Source: Climacium dendroides
Lineage: Eukaryota > Streptophyta > Bryopsida > Hypnales > Climaciaceae
Direction of reading: 5' to 3'
Assembly (NCBI GenBank): GCA_950106755.1
Contig: OX467092.1
Span: forward strand, 5,022,001 to 5,086,000
Length of the DNA: 64,000 bases
A program made the translations under genes and the position numbers. The notes under the pieces are model-generated. The model had not been told where the DNA came from. It did not search any database and saw only the letters and a list, made by a program, of their open reading frames with translations. Each line of letters opens with the position of its first letter. The first letter of the stretch is position 1. Of this stretch, positions 1-11,801 are shown one piece after another.

Positions 1-2817
1 ACAAATCTACCATGGGCTTAAATGGTTTTGGGTTAATTCAATGTTAGTTTCAATGCAATTTGTATTAACTTTAATATAGATTGAGCATAAAGTCATTTTT
101 GCAACCTATAGTGGATTTATACTATTGTATATATTTATGAAAGCAAGATGTACATTTATAAAAAATGTGAGGAAGTTGAAGAAATTTGTTACTCAAAAAG
201 TAATAGAGTGCTATAATGTATTATAAAAGATAGTGGTTTCTTTTAGAGTAGCTACTTGTTTGCAAATCCATAAAATTTCAAAAATAATACAATATAGTTT
301 TTGTAAAGATGGACATAAGAATAAGAATGTTTTGTAATTTAATGAACAAAGATTTCAATATCTTTTCAACAACCATAAAATTGTCCAATTTCAATCTCAT
401 AAGTACCTAGAAGGTTTTTTTTTCATATACCAAGCTTCAAACTCAATTTATTTAATTTATGACAGAGCTTTGAAGATCAGGCAAGTAGATGAAACTATCC
501 CATAGCAAGTGCAAGGTGCCAAACAAATAAGTTTGTTTGACCTATAAATCTATTTTTTTCACTTCAAGTATTTTTGCATTTTTGAAAAATCAAACTTGAT
601 TCTTCAATATGTAATCCTCTATGGATTGAATAAGAAATCTCCCATTTCTATTAAGAAAATTTGCAAGTCTTGGACTTTGGGATTTTAAATCTTTTGTACT
701 AAAAATGTCTAATTCACTTATGTTTATACACCTAACGCAAAAATTTAACCCATGAATGATCTACTTTAACCATCTTCCACTTCTCCAAAGGTAGAGACAC
801 TTATTATCATTTACTTAAGTAACGCAAGGATTACATATCGCATGTTTCATAAAATTACAAATTTTAGCATAAAAAATACAATTTCAAACATGTTATTCTT
901 GTATATATAATTTATAAATTTTTAAAGATAACATTCTATTTACAAAAAAAATCAATCATAGCAAACAATCATAGCAAGGTGCCACGTGCTTCTTTAATGA
1001 AATTTGTAGTCCAATATTACTTGACCTATGGTTTATAAATAAAAATTATTCAAAATACATCCTAAAATCCATATTATTTGTTATCTATTGTGAGAACTTG
1101 AATGTACCTCTATCAATGGTCACCTATTTATACCTTTCATTTACCTTCACATTTTTTGTCATTTTGAAATAGGAAAAAAATGAGAATTAGGTTGCAAGGC
1201 CCTTTTTGAATACATGTTTTTGCTTGTATATTTTTTTTCTTTGTTGTTTTCACAACATTGTCATATTTAATATTCATATTTAACAACCATTATCCCATTA
1301 GATAACAAATAGGAATTTGATAAGCTTTTATGATTTCAATTTTGGGGAAGCTTTTTAAATTTTATTAAGGTGTGATTTTACAAGAATTTTATGGGATTTT
1401 TAAAAATAGAAATGGAACTTACGATCAAGAAGTTACATGATTTTTTTTCTTCTCAAAATGGGAACAAGGGCAATGGTGAATATAATTATATTCCTTGACT
1501 TTCAAGGAGGCATAAGAGAGGATTCCACTAGATTAATAACTAAGTTGGATATGTATTAGTGTGCTTGAGGCAATGATGGCATTAAAAAACCACGAGGAAA
1601 TTAATTGCTAGGAAGTCAATGGCTACCAATGTAATAAAAAGGAGGGAAATAAATGGTTTGTAAAAACAAAAGGAAGAAGGAATGGATTCAAAGATCAAGA
1701 ACTCTAAAGAAATAATTTAAGATCAAATTTTAGGAACAACAAAGAACACAATGGGAATGGCTAGGACCCTTTATTTCAAAGTTGTCCAAATATCTTTTAG
1801 ACTACACTACCTACGTTGGCCTTCAAAATTCAAGAATTATTTTATTTTATTTTATTTTTAGTAAAAAATGTGAGAAAATGTATGAAGATTTTTGTCTTTT
1901 GAAAATATGATCAACTGATCAATCTATGCAAGAATTTGAATGTATTATTAATATTTCCAACATATAGGAATAACAAGAATTAATGGGACAAGTTCCATCC
2001 CTTGGCTCCCTTTGAAATTTAGTGCACAAAGTACCTAACATGACCTTTGTTATGATGATCTTAAAAAATTCAAAGTCTTTAATGTAAAAGAATTCCACAA
2101 AAGGGGTGAAAAGTCAATTGAATTACTGGGTAGGATACAAATTTTATATTGCAATCCATAAAGTAAACATTACAAATGTTTTTTTCACATATTCTGTACA
2201 ATATTGCCGGTATGGAATTTTAAAATAATACCTTCATACTATAGTTTGATACCCACTACCTCCTTTCTGATAGGGAAAATCATTTATTTGGATCAAATTT
2301 TCTGATACAAATCTAGATTTAGACCAAGTAGTTATTGTACTCATATATTTACCACTCAGAGTTTTAAATTATTGTTTAGATAAATATTGTATGGTTCCTT
2401 TATTCACATCTTTCAGGATAAAGTACAAGAAGTTATTTTTCAATTTGAAAATTGCAGTGAGTTTTTTTAATTATCATTAGTGCAAAAGGCCATAGTACCT
2501 GGAATTAAAACCAGTGAAGTGTTCATAATTGGCTAATATTAAAATCAGCTCATCACATGGGGTTCAGTAATCTTAGTAATCTGCCAAAGATCATGTAAGT
2601 TACTCTTTGTTAAATCACCTACATAAAAGTAATTAAACGGCTCTTGGAAGCCATTGCAAACCGTCAAACTGAAAGTAAGTTATTCACAATCCTGCCTTGT
2701 AAATTGCTACCGGCAAGTTGTCTTTATGCTTTGCACTAAACTACTTTAGTGAAATTAGGTTGCCCTCACACTAATTTCTCGACATGCTACACTATAGAAA
2801 TATATTTACTAGTAAGG
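1..2817. other. AT-rich intergenic DNA, no gene seen
   Basis: No reading frame of convincing length or composition is visible on either strand. Around 2740-2815 lies a stretch similar to 47629-47705 (both share GTGAAATTAGGTTGCC and CACTAATTTCTC). It is therefore a dispersed repeat, cut off at its right side by the MITE that begins at 2820. Confidence 0.6.
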
Positions 2818-2819
2818 TA

Positions 2820-3389
2820 ACTGACCCATTTTCAACCACTTAAGCAATTACGCATATTTGGAGCGCAGGTTTTTTGAGTGCGGAATTTTTCTATGTACTA
2901 AAATAGAGTTTGGAAGGATTGTATATTTTTTTCAAAATTTTATTATACAAAATATAATTCTTATAAATTTTTTTAGTTAAAGGTTATCTTTTACCTGTAA
3001 TGGTGATATAGACCTTTCAATTTCTGACTATAGGTTGATTGCCAAATTGACCAAGGGTTGGTTGCAACCAGTGTTCAGGAAGTTTTCCTTCAATTCCCAT
3101 ATTGAACCATTTTTTCAAGTACAAATTTTGGTTATATTCTTTATTTTTCATTCAAAATAGAAAAAATTTAGATTTTTGCACTAGTTTTTTGCCAATGTTT
3201 TCCAATTGCAACCAGGTTTTTTTTCCCAATTTTACCGGCTAACTTTGAACTAGTCAGTGGTTCTTCTTTGAACATTGGTTGCAACATTGATAGCCTTACA
3301 ACCAACTGCTCCTCGAACTCCACTACAACTTCATAGAAAGAAAGTAACCTATAAATTGAAAATGGGGTGATGGTTAAAAATGGGTCAGC
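2820..3389 (-). mobile_element. TA-flanked MITE, CTGACCC family, copy 1
   Basis: The left end reads ACTGACCCATTTTCAACCA and the right end is its imperfect reverse complement, TGGTTAAAAATGGGTCAGC. Both sides are flanked by TA (2818-2819 and 3390-3391). Related sequence occurs at 31909-32280, 46761-47124 and 52975-53169 in the opposite orientation, and the interior (about 3085-3275) recurs at 61835-62055. TIRs plus a TA target suggest a non-autonomous Tc1/mariner-type element. No transposase frame is present. Confidence 0.75.
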
Positions 3390-3391
3390 TA

Positions 3392-4050
3392 TTCTATATT
3401 GCATTGTACCCTAGAATGTGGAGCTTCTAGTGGCAGGAACGAGTGATTGGATGGAGTATGGTAAAATCATTCATTTTCGACTAGGGATCTATACCCAACT
3501 TATAGGATGCAACTATTTCCAACCAAGGCAACAACAAATTTTCAACCAAAACTTGGAATGTGAACTTTGGGTTTAAAAAATAATGCTTGGAATGTGTTTT
3601 TCTTTTTCTTTTTCAAGGTTGAGATTAAGTTAATAAGGTCATGAATCATGTTCTAAAGTAATGAGCCAAGAAAGTAGGAAGTAGTGGGTAGAAAAGTAGA
3701 CAGTTCTTAAATGATTGAAATTAAAAGAGTCTATACATTGGGTATGGGCCTAAACCAACTCTTGGCTTCCAAAATTCATAGTAATTTCAATTCAAAGCAT
3801 AAAACTACCAAAAAAAATTACAATCCCTATGATTTCTATCTTTCTACAAGGTAGAATATTTACATTGGCTTATATTGCTCGTGAACATGTATAAAATTGT
3901 TTAAGTGGTTGATTATGGGTGGTTCTACCATTGTAGATTATCAAGAATGAACTCAAAGAGTCACAAGGCAAAGCACCTCCTTATATATGGACAATGGGTG
4001 AATCATGAGACAACTTTTGGGGATAAGGCAACTTAATTTCACTATTTATC
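3392..4050. other. Intergenic, nothing recognised
   Basis: AT-rich sequence between two MITEs. No coding region, RNA gene or clear repeat was seen. Confidence 0.5.
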
Positions 4051-4053
4051 TTA

Positions 4054-4617
4054 GGGATGCTTTACACCTAAAGGCCATGGCAATTTGTTGTGTTAAAGGT
4101 CAAGAATTCTCACTTGTGATTGAACAAAACTCTAATATCATTCCCAAATCCTTTACAACAAGAGGCTGGGACGGTCAATTCGATAGAATTAATTTTTAAT
4201 TCAAAAAAGGCATGATTTGACATAGACTAAACTCACTAAATTGGATGCAACAAAAATGGAAGGGTAATTCTTATCTTAGGGGCCAATGTCAATTTTCAAT
4301 TAAAAAAATTCTATAAAAAAATAATTTTTTCCAACAAATAAGATTTGTTAGATGTTGTGCAATTGGCCTCAAAGGGAATTGGCCTGGCCTCTAGGTCTAA
4401 AATGGCTTTGAAAATTTTACCCTTTTCTCTCTTTTCTAGGTTTATTGAATTCGCCTGGCTTCTTGGCCCCAAGGTCTTTACATATGGGAGAATTGGCCCT
4501 TGTTAAAATCTTATGTTAATGAGTAGTTGAGGATGTCCTCCAATCCAAAAGGGGTTTAAATTTTGTGCAATTAGCTTCAAGAAAAAATTAGTTCAACTTC
4601 TACATTTAAAGTATCCC
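4054..4617. mobile_element. PIF/Harbinger-like MITE with TTA target duplication
   Basis: The ends are GGGATGCTTTACACC on the left and, reversed, GGGATACTTTAAATG on the right. TTA flanks both sides (4051-4053 and 4618-4620), as expected of PIF/Harbinger (TWA) insertions. Long stretches match the element at 49912-50485 in inverted orientation. No transposase frame is present, so it is non-autonomous. Superfamily is inferred from target site and TIR only. Confidence 0.75.
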
Positions 4618-4620
4618 TTA

Positions 4621-7115
4621 AGGTACGATACATTCACATCAAAGATGTAACTTAAGTCTTTTAAGGGACAAGATGAAAATCAAGGGACCAAAATAATCTC
4701 ACTATACTCCACTATATTCTTGTTTATAGTTATTATTCCTTGAGAAACAATTTCTATTGCAGTTGCATTTGATTTTAGGAAAAATGAAGCTTGTTAGATC
4801 TATTTTTTTTACAACTCAATATTTGAAACAAACTTTTAATATCTTCCATAAAGATGTCTGACATAGGTTAAGCTAGTATTTTACATACATGACATTGTAT
4901 ATGAATAACTATAACTCTTTCTACTTCTTTTTCAATGATAGAAGATCCCTTTTCAAAATTTGTAGAAGCAGATGTCAATTAAATTATTTTATAATAATTG
5001 ATAATGATTAGTGTCTCATTAGAAGGGATTTGAGGACATTGGTGGACTTTTTAAGGCTAATTTCCCTTGTTTAGAACCAACCATTTGTTGACAAAATAAT
5101 TATGTTTTTAAAATAGTTAAATAATATTATCTGATGTGGCATGGTTGTGACTATATTAGATTGCTATTGTTGCACAATTCTTGTTGCTTGGGAGCTCTTG
5201 GGAACTCAAAGTCTTATTTTGGCCTCAAAAATCCTCTAATGATATTCAACAAATCCCTCCCCAAAATAACTTTGTTTTTCTTTTTGAAATCAACATGCTT
5301 TAATAGTGTGTCCACTTAGGATCCTATAACAACATCCATTATACAATCAAAATATGCAATTTTGTGGAAGATTGAATAACTCTTGCAATACCAATGAACA
5401 ATGTTATGGGCTTGCCACATTATTATTGATTGAAGAACACTTGTCACATATTCAAACTATGTTATAAGAAATATTGATTATACAAGATGTACATGACTAA
5501 AATACGAAAGTCTGTAAAAGTCCAATGTTGATTATGGATACATCTATAGACAATCAACTTCAAAAGCTCATAACTTATTCATACAATGTTCTATCAATGC
5601 ATACTAAAAGTGCATTCAATTTTTCTTTCAATTTGTCAATAAGATATAATTTAATTATCATATGCTTAATTATACCATAATTTCTAGTAGCTTAGACACT
5701 CAAATGCCTAATATTTAATTAAAGTCCAAAAATTAGGTTAGGCAAGACTAAAATTTAATTTATACTATTTAAGCAATCATTCAAAATTTGAACAAAGTAT
5801 AGGCATCTATTAAGGTTTAAATACTTCATTTGATGGTATCAAAGATGACAAAAAGTTATTTGCTTATAGTTGTATAGAATTTGAGATAGGATTGCAATAA
5901 ATGGCCAACACATGTTTCTAAACAAGGATATCATGATTCCTCCTCAATCAATTGCAATTTCCAAAAATTAGGCAAGATATGGGGATAATATCTTTAAAAA
6001 TTAGAAAAAAATAATTATAATTATTTTTTGCTAAAGTTGCTAGTAAGGCACAATGGTGATTATATTTAGTTGTAATTAGTGACTTGTTATACATGAACCA
6101 ACCTCTAACGTCTAAAAGACCAAGTGATTGTTGAATGTATGCAAGAGATTTTGAATAGTTACACAGGAAGTCGATTTGGGTTGGATGTTCACAAAGTGAC
6201 ACAAGGTGAGAACATGTACCCCCTTAGTGGAGATATAATTTTATTTCCAATTAGGTGCCTAGATCAAAAATTATATTGCCATGAGCTTTTTGTAACTTAA
6301 ACAACATCCTCAAAACTCCTCTTCTACTTTTGAAATTTGGCAAGTATGTAACCTACATGATACAAGACACAATTGTCAAAAAAGAAAAACATGTGTAGTG
6401 TAAAAAATCTCACTCTAAAAGGAGTTAAAGTTTATTAGCCATGTGGAGAATGATTGGAAAAAAAAATCTCTTCTAACTTTGAACATTGTAATCTTTCAAT
6501 TTTTGCAATCAAGTTTTTTTTCATTTTTTTTTCTCACTGCCCTAGAAAGTGGCAGTTTTTTCACAATGTTTGACTCAGATGACCCAAATGTCCCACAGGT
6601 CCTCAGTTGGAACCTCAGGAATGTTACAAAGTGTATAACATCAATTGATTTTACATTTATTTTTAAATTTTTTGAAACAAATGGAGATTTTAAATTTTTA
6701 AATTTTTATTTTTTGAAACAAATGGAGATTTTTAAATTTATTTCAAAAACACCCATTTTTTCCTTCTTAGGACGGATATTGGAAATCCTGCGGTAATGAT
6801 GAGGAAACTGGAGCGAAAGAGAGGATTGTATTCCTGACACCCCCAAGCGAAGGAAAAAAAGAGCCAGGTTCAACTATAGCTCCCCCATGGTTTAAATTTA
6901 AATGAAAACCCCTGGAAGCCGAGAGCCACTACGCTTGCAGATGCAGTTGCTTCTTTGCTGGAAGAAGGGAGCCTTTCCTTCAGCCTACTTCTCCGCCTGA
7001 CCCCCCCAGAAAAGCAAGATTCATGAATCATATGACAAATCAACTCCACCCATGGCCACTACTATTCCCAGCTTCTCATGTCCCTTTGAGCTGGGGAGCA
7101 CCCAAAATAGCGTAC
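4621..7115. other. AT-rich intergenic DNA, no supported gene
   Basis: Several short open frames exist, but none has recognisable domains. From about 6780 the base composition becomes less AT-rich and continues so to about 7620. This may be a gene remnant or a different repeat; no start, splice site or domain could be tied together. Confidence 0.5.
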
Positions 7116-7117
7116 CC

Positions 7118-7212
7118 CTGTGTGCTTAAAAAAAGAAAAAAAAAAGAAAAAAAGTCTGTTAAAAGGAAAAAAAAAAAAAAGAGAAAAGGAAAAGGAAAAA
7201 GACGAAGCTTGT
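7118..7212 (+). repeat. A/G-rich low-complexity tract
   Basis: Nearly pure purine run of AAAAAG/AAAGG motifs. Lysine-rich reading frames through it are a by-product of the composition and not genes. Confidence 0.85.
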
Positions 7213-7649
7213 AAAAAAGAAGAAGCAAACTCGAGCTCTATTTATATCCACCAGAGCTTCTCGAGATGTAACTTGTGTAGCCTCGCCCCTCCCGTCCCTT
7301 AATCCATCTCCGCTAATTGAGATTAGCTTTGGGATTAGCAGGAGGAGCCTCTTCAATACTGGAGGGCAAGTACCCCTGGAAACTATTGAATGGCACACAG
7401 CTTGAATTGATCTTTGGAAGCTTCGTAAGTTATTGGGATGCTGTCACAATTCAGAATGATTATTTTGGTTCTGCAGGAAGAGGGAGGAGGTTCTTAAATC
7501 GACCAGGTTCTAAATGCGTCCTCTATCTAGGAGGGAGCGACATGCTCCTTGAAATATCTATTACTGTCATTGATGGGGTAGGTAGGCTTGAATGGGCGAT
7601 TTAAGGACCTTAGGATAAATGAGGTGCAGTGATTCCAGAACTAAGTTAT

Positions 7650-7795
7650 GGAATTTAAAGGTAGTATGGCCTTAAAAGCGACCATTTAAGGGCTGGTCTT
7701 CCTTTTTCGAAGGTTTCCATGAATAGAAATATTTTTGGATCGTTTTTCAGAGAAAGAAAAAATGGGTGCGGAACGTCACACGAGTGGTTTCATAT
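7650..7795 (+). repeat. Dispersed repeat, paired with 39655-39800
   Basis: Shares colinear blocks with 39655-39800 in the same orientation, for example AAGGTAGTATG, CAACCATTTAA-type and AGAAATATTTTT. Class unknown; no TIR was defined. Confidence 0.6.
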
Positions 7796-8503
7796 TTTTT
7801 GAATCATTTTTGAATTACTTATGAATTTTCAAAAGAACCTGTTGTAGGCACCTATTTGTGACCCTAGGTCTTCCAAAATCCAACTACTTGCTACTTCTAA
7901 AGTGATTTTAGTGAATGAAGGACAACAATTGGCTCTTGCAATAAATAATATTTTTCTCTCGATTCTCTCAATGGCTTGAGAGGTCCATTTAAGGACCACC
8001 TACTATCCATTTCAGACCTAAATATAGGGGTGATTTGAAGAGGCCGCTCACTTTAGAGCAGATTACCTTAGTACAATATGCTACCTTCAAGACAAAGATG
8101 CATCAACTTTGGTTACCTTAAGAGTGAGTAGTATTAAAAAAATTGAAAAGAAAAGATTTTGCAAGTTATAAAGGATTATTGGGAGTACTATAATACAAAA
8201 TTGACGCTAATTCCAATATGGAGGAAGTTGTAAATTGGTGATCAAATTCCATTGTTTGTTGTAGTCTTGGCTAAAATTTAATTTTTTTCAAGAATTTTCT
8301 CTAGTGTACATTTAGCTACTGAAAATTTTAAGTAGTAATGGAGCTAATTTTAGCCAATTCTATAAATGCTAGTGAGGTGGGTTCACTTGGAGTAACTTAA
8401 AGACAATTATACTGCTAAAATGTCAATTCTGTCGAAAGAAACTTAATGCATGCATTATAGAATGTTAATCTAGGATGGTCCAAGATATCTTATTGTTGGC
8501 ATA

Positions 8504-8789
8504 ATCTAATTACACTTGAAATTGAGCAATTGAGCAATTCAACATGGTTCTCAATACTGTATTGGAAAACTTTTTGTAGGATCTTGTTGGTAGTTGAAAG
8601 GAAATTTTAGATTCTCTTAGAATGCATTTTTTGGACATCGTATGAATAAACTACAAATTTTAAAAGTATTGAAAATAGTTTTTTCTAAAATCAACCATGC
8701 ACTCTTATGAATAATAGAAGTACATTTTAGGCAAGAATCTAAAGTGTGTGTTTATTTACAAAATAATTCAAAATCAGGTGTAGTTACCT
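8504..8789 (-). mobile_element. TA-flanked MITE, AGGTAACTACACC family, copy 1
   Basis: The right end AGGTGTAGTTACCT is followed by TA, and the left end ATCTAATTACACTTG is preceded by TA. The interior (about 8540-8730) matches 49260-49440 in inverted orientation, sharing the block AATGCATTCTAAGAGAAT. Other copies are at 49063-49484 and 63703-64000. Likely a non-autonomous TA-targeting DNA element. Confidence 0.65.
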
Positions 8790-8791
8790 TA

Positions 8792-10640
8792 TCAATATTG
8801 AACAACCTTAGATCAACATTCTACAATTACATGACCTCGTAGATTGCAAGATAATAGGACTTGAAGTTAAAAGAAGATGATTTTTCTCAAAACTGCCATA
8901 ATATAGCTAACAAAGTTTGACCCCTCTTAAAATGTGATTTGAGGACTAAAGCTTTTTTGGACAATTGTTTGTTATGTTTATTAGTTATACACATACCAAA
9001 TTTCAAAAGTTGATGAGCTTTTTTGCAAAAGATTTCCAAAAGATTTCCAAATTGTTTGAGGTGGCTAAGAAGTTTAGGGCAACCTAACTATTGATCCAAG
9101 CACTTGATTAGAAAATAATATTTTTTCACTGAGGAGGTATATATTTATACATTTGGTTCAAATTTCATAAACATCTTACCCAAAATGACTTTGTAGGAAC
9201 CTACTTGAGATTTTTTATGTACGTTGAACAAACATTTGGTCTTCTAGGGGTTAAATAGAAGTAGGTACAAAATAGAAGGAAAAACTAGATTGTTAGTAGT
9301 TCCAAGATGGAATTGAAATACATTAATCCCAATGGTGAGATTGTTTTGGCAAGAATGTTGAACCTTGTGGATTTTTTTTAAATTGTAAAAATTGAGCTCA
9401 AAAATGGATCCGATAAGTTATTTTTTTAAGAAGATTTATTGATTTCCTACACTACAAAAAGCTCCATAATTTTCACAACACTAATGGAAATGGAATGAAT
9501 AAAAGCATACTATGTAAACAAAAATATAATCTATGAGAAACAAGAAATTATAATTTTTTTGTTTTTTGTTTTGCCCTATGAATTATTTTTTTGAATTTAA
9601 ATGACATAATTCTTACTCATAGGTGCTAATTGAAATACAAATTATCTATATTTTCATAAAGTTAATATTTTTTTTTCTATCTTCAGAAAGGTTTCCAAAA
9701 ATATTGTCAATAACCTAGGTCATATAAACTTACCTAAAATCCCAATAGTACCCCAAGAGGACTTTGGAACTTTAAGAATTGATTTTGATGCAATTGGATT
9801 GTAGTTTGTTTTATATCAATCTACCTTATTGTGAGAAGAAAAGTTTTGTATATGAAGAATTGTTTCTAAATGTTTATTTGAGGTTGCAAGTTTCAAAATT
9901 AGTAGTCTACAATTCTTTTTACACTTGTCAAGATCCTTATAATTACATTAATCTCTATAATCACATTTGCATACAATTTTTTGAGACATGTTGAGTTGTG
10001 ATAATGATAGTTCAAAACCAAGGGATTCCAAAGCTCAATGAAGACTCTTGTTTGCATCTAAATTTATCAACAATTTTCAATCTCCAAAGCTTGTCTAAAA
10101 ATAAACTAGACATGTATAGACTTTGAAATTGTATTGTCCAAATTGCTTCCTTTCTTGAAGCAAAAGTGTCAAAAGTTAGCTCCTCTAGTGAGTTTCAAAT
10201 TGGTATTGAAGCATGAGGAACAACACTCGATCAATTCTTCACAACACTTCACAACAATTCATGGCAAATTATCCCCCTCCCAAATCTCCCATTATAAACA
10301 TTCTAAATAATTAGTTAGTCAATTGATTAGCCAATCACATCATTGTTTTTAATATGAACAATATCTCAACATATGCCAAACAAACAAAATAAGGTGAAAA
10401 TGAATGAATTATTATTTTTTATTGTGAAATAAATGATGGAATTAAAAGATTAAAAGAATACAACTTAGTCTTGTGGAGGCAATTTTGCCTTTGTGTTTTA
10501 TCCTTGGGAAAAATGCAAGAACCTTTTATTTGCTATGCAATTTAAAAACAACAACTTTGAGCTCATATTTGCAACCAAGGGCCCCAAGTTAGCATGAAGA
10601 GGTGTTACCAATAAAATCAAAATAGCACAAAATACGTTTT
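8792..10640. other. AT-rich intergenic DNA, nothing recognised
   Basis: No convincing coding region or RNA gene was seen on either strand. Confidence 0.5.
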
Positions 10641-11801
10641 TTAAAATTTTTACATTCACCCTTCGCTGAACTCCGCAAAGAGGCTCGTTGCATAGACTCT
10701 ACCTATGAATACGAATACCCACACAGGTTTCAATTCCCTAGGGTTTGGTGACATTAGAGAAAGTGCATGTGATATTAGAGGCGTTTTGTATTAAAGCTGG
10801 GGACGGACCTGGGGAAGATGACGATGGTGAGAGCATCTTTTTGGGTGCCTTGTCTGTCATCGCCTTGACTAGCCACTTGCACGGGGCTCGAGGTTTGATG
10901 GCCTTCTTGTTCTAGAGACTGTGGCCGTGGCGGCCCCTCATTATCACAACAACCGTTGTAGAGTGTGTGTATGTGTTGTTTCTTGTTGGTCCTATTGTCT
11001 TCCCGGGGATTGAGATGGCATCTCTGTCTTGAGCTTCGCTTGTTACAATTATCTTAACTTCGATCTCCCTTGAAGTCGAGATTTGAAAATCGTGTTGTTC
11101 AGTTTGCGCCATCTTAAGGTGTTTTGCGGATCGTGTCCGAAGTAGGCGAGTGTGCTACAGTGGAGTTCATTTGTATGGTTTGGTCGGTGCAGGTGTTTTG
11201 GTAGTTGTTTCCCGAGTGGTTTGAAAGGTTTCATCTGTAAGTAGTTTTGAATCTGTGCGTAGTGTAGACAGGGAGACGAATTCGGAGAGTTAATGTCGGA
11301 GGAATTTAGTTGATTGGGAATGATCATTGGGCGCTGTTCTTCTGCATGATCTCTTAAATGTGGTGCACTTTGCACCTCTTGAGCTTCAGGCGCGAATCAT
11401 CAGTTCTGCAAGAGATTCGACCGTGTCGACTTCAGCGGGATTCACGGTTGTTTGTAGGTTTCATGAGTTTTTTGCAATCTACTGGGAAGTTTTAATAAAC
11501 TTAGCTATCCATTCTTGAACAGAGTCGAGGGTATAGATCCTTCTGCCGGAATTAGGCTTGTTTGGAGGTTCACTGAGGATATTGCGAAAGGATTTGGTGT
11601 GCTTAGTTATATGTTCTTGAGAAGAGGCGACCGCATAGAACATTCTGCCGGAATCATTTTTCTTTGTGTTGCAGGTGGTTTTGTAACGGATTTGACTAAG
11701 AGTGTATTTCTGTACTTGTTGCACGAATCGGTCGAATGCTCAAGTCTTCGAATGGACTTTAGATACCCGTGACTAAAACCGTTTCCCGAAGTTCGACAAC
11801 A
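10640..11801 (+). promoter_or_regulatory. 5' region/leader of the zinc-finger gene
   Basis: Base composition shifts here from strongly AT-rich to mixed, as in the gene that follows. The stretch holds short upstream open frames (for example ATGACGATGGTGAGAG near 10818, ending within about 50 bases). It is probably promoter plus 5' leader, but no TATA box or start site could be fixed. The distal half contains the degenerate tandem repeat described separately. Confidence 0.4.
11404..11745 (+). repeat. Degenerate ~105-bp tandem repeat upstream of the zinc-finger gene
   Basis: Units begin near 11404, 11512 and 11614, with a weaker one near 11715 (spacings about 108, 102 and 101). They share a TTCTTGA.AGAG start, a TTCTGCCGGAAT-like core about 30 bases in, and a GTTTG..GGTT block. 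Conceptual translation of the second and third units gives consecutive segments of about 34 residues with S-A-G-I at the same place. Confidence 0.55.

Noticed and set aside
7023..7302. Lysine-rich small proteins
   Set aside because: Produced by an A/G low-complexity tract; no start context or conservation signal.
7317..7604. 95-residue plus-strand frame
   Set aside because: It would start at a TTG, has no recognised domain, and no splice partner was found.
11769..11801. Upstream extension of the zinc-finger protein from GTG
   Set aside because: Plant nuclear genes start at ATG; ATG at 11802 also matches the family N-terminus.
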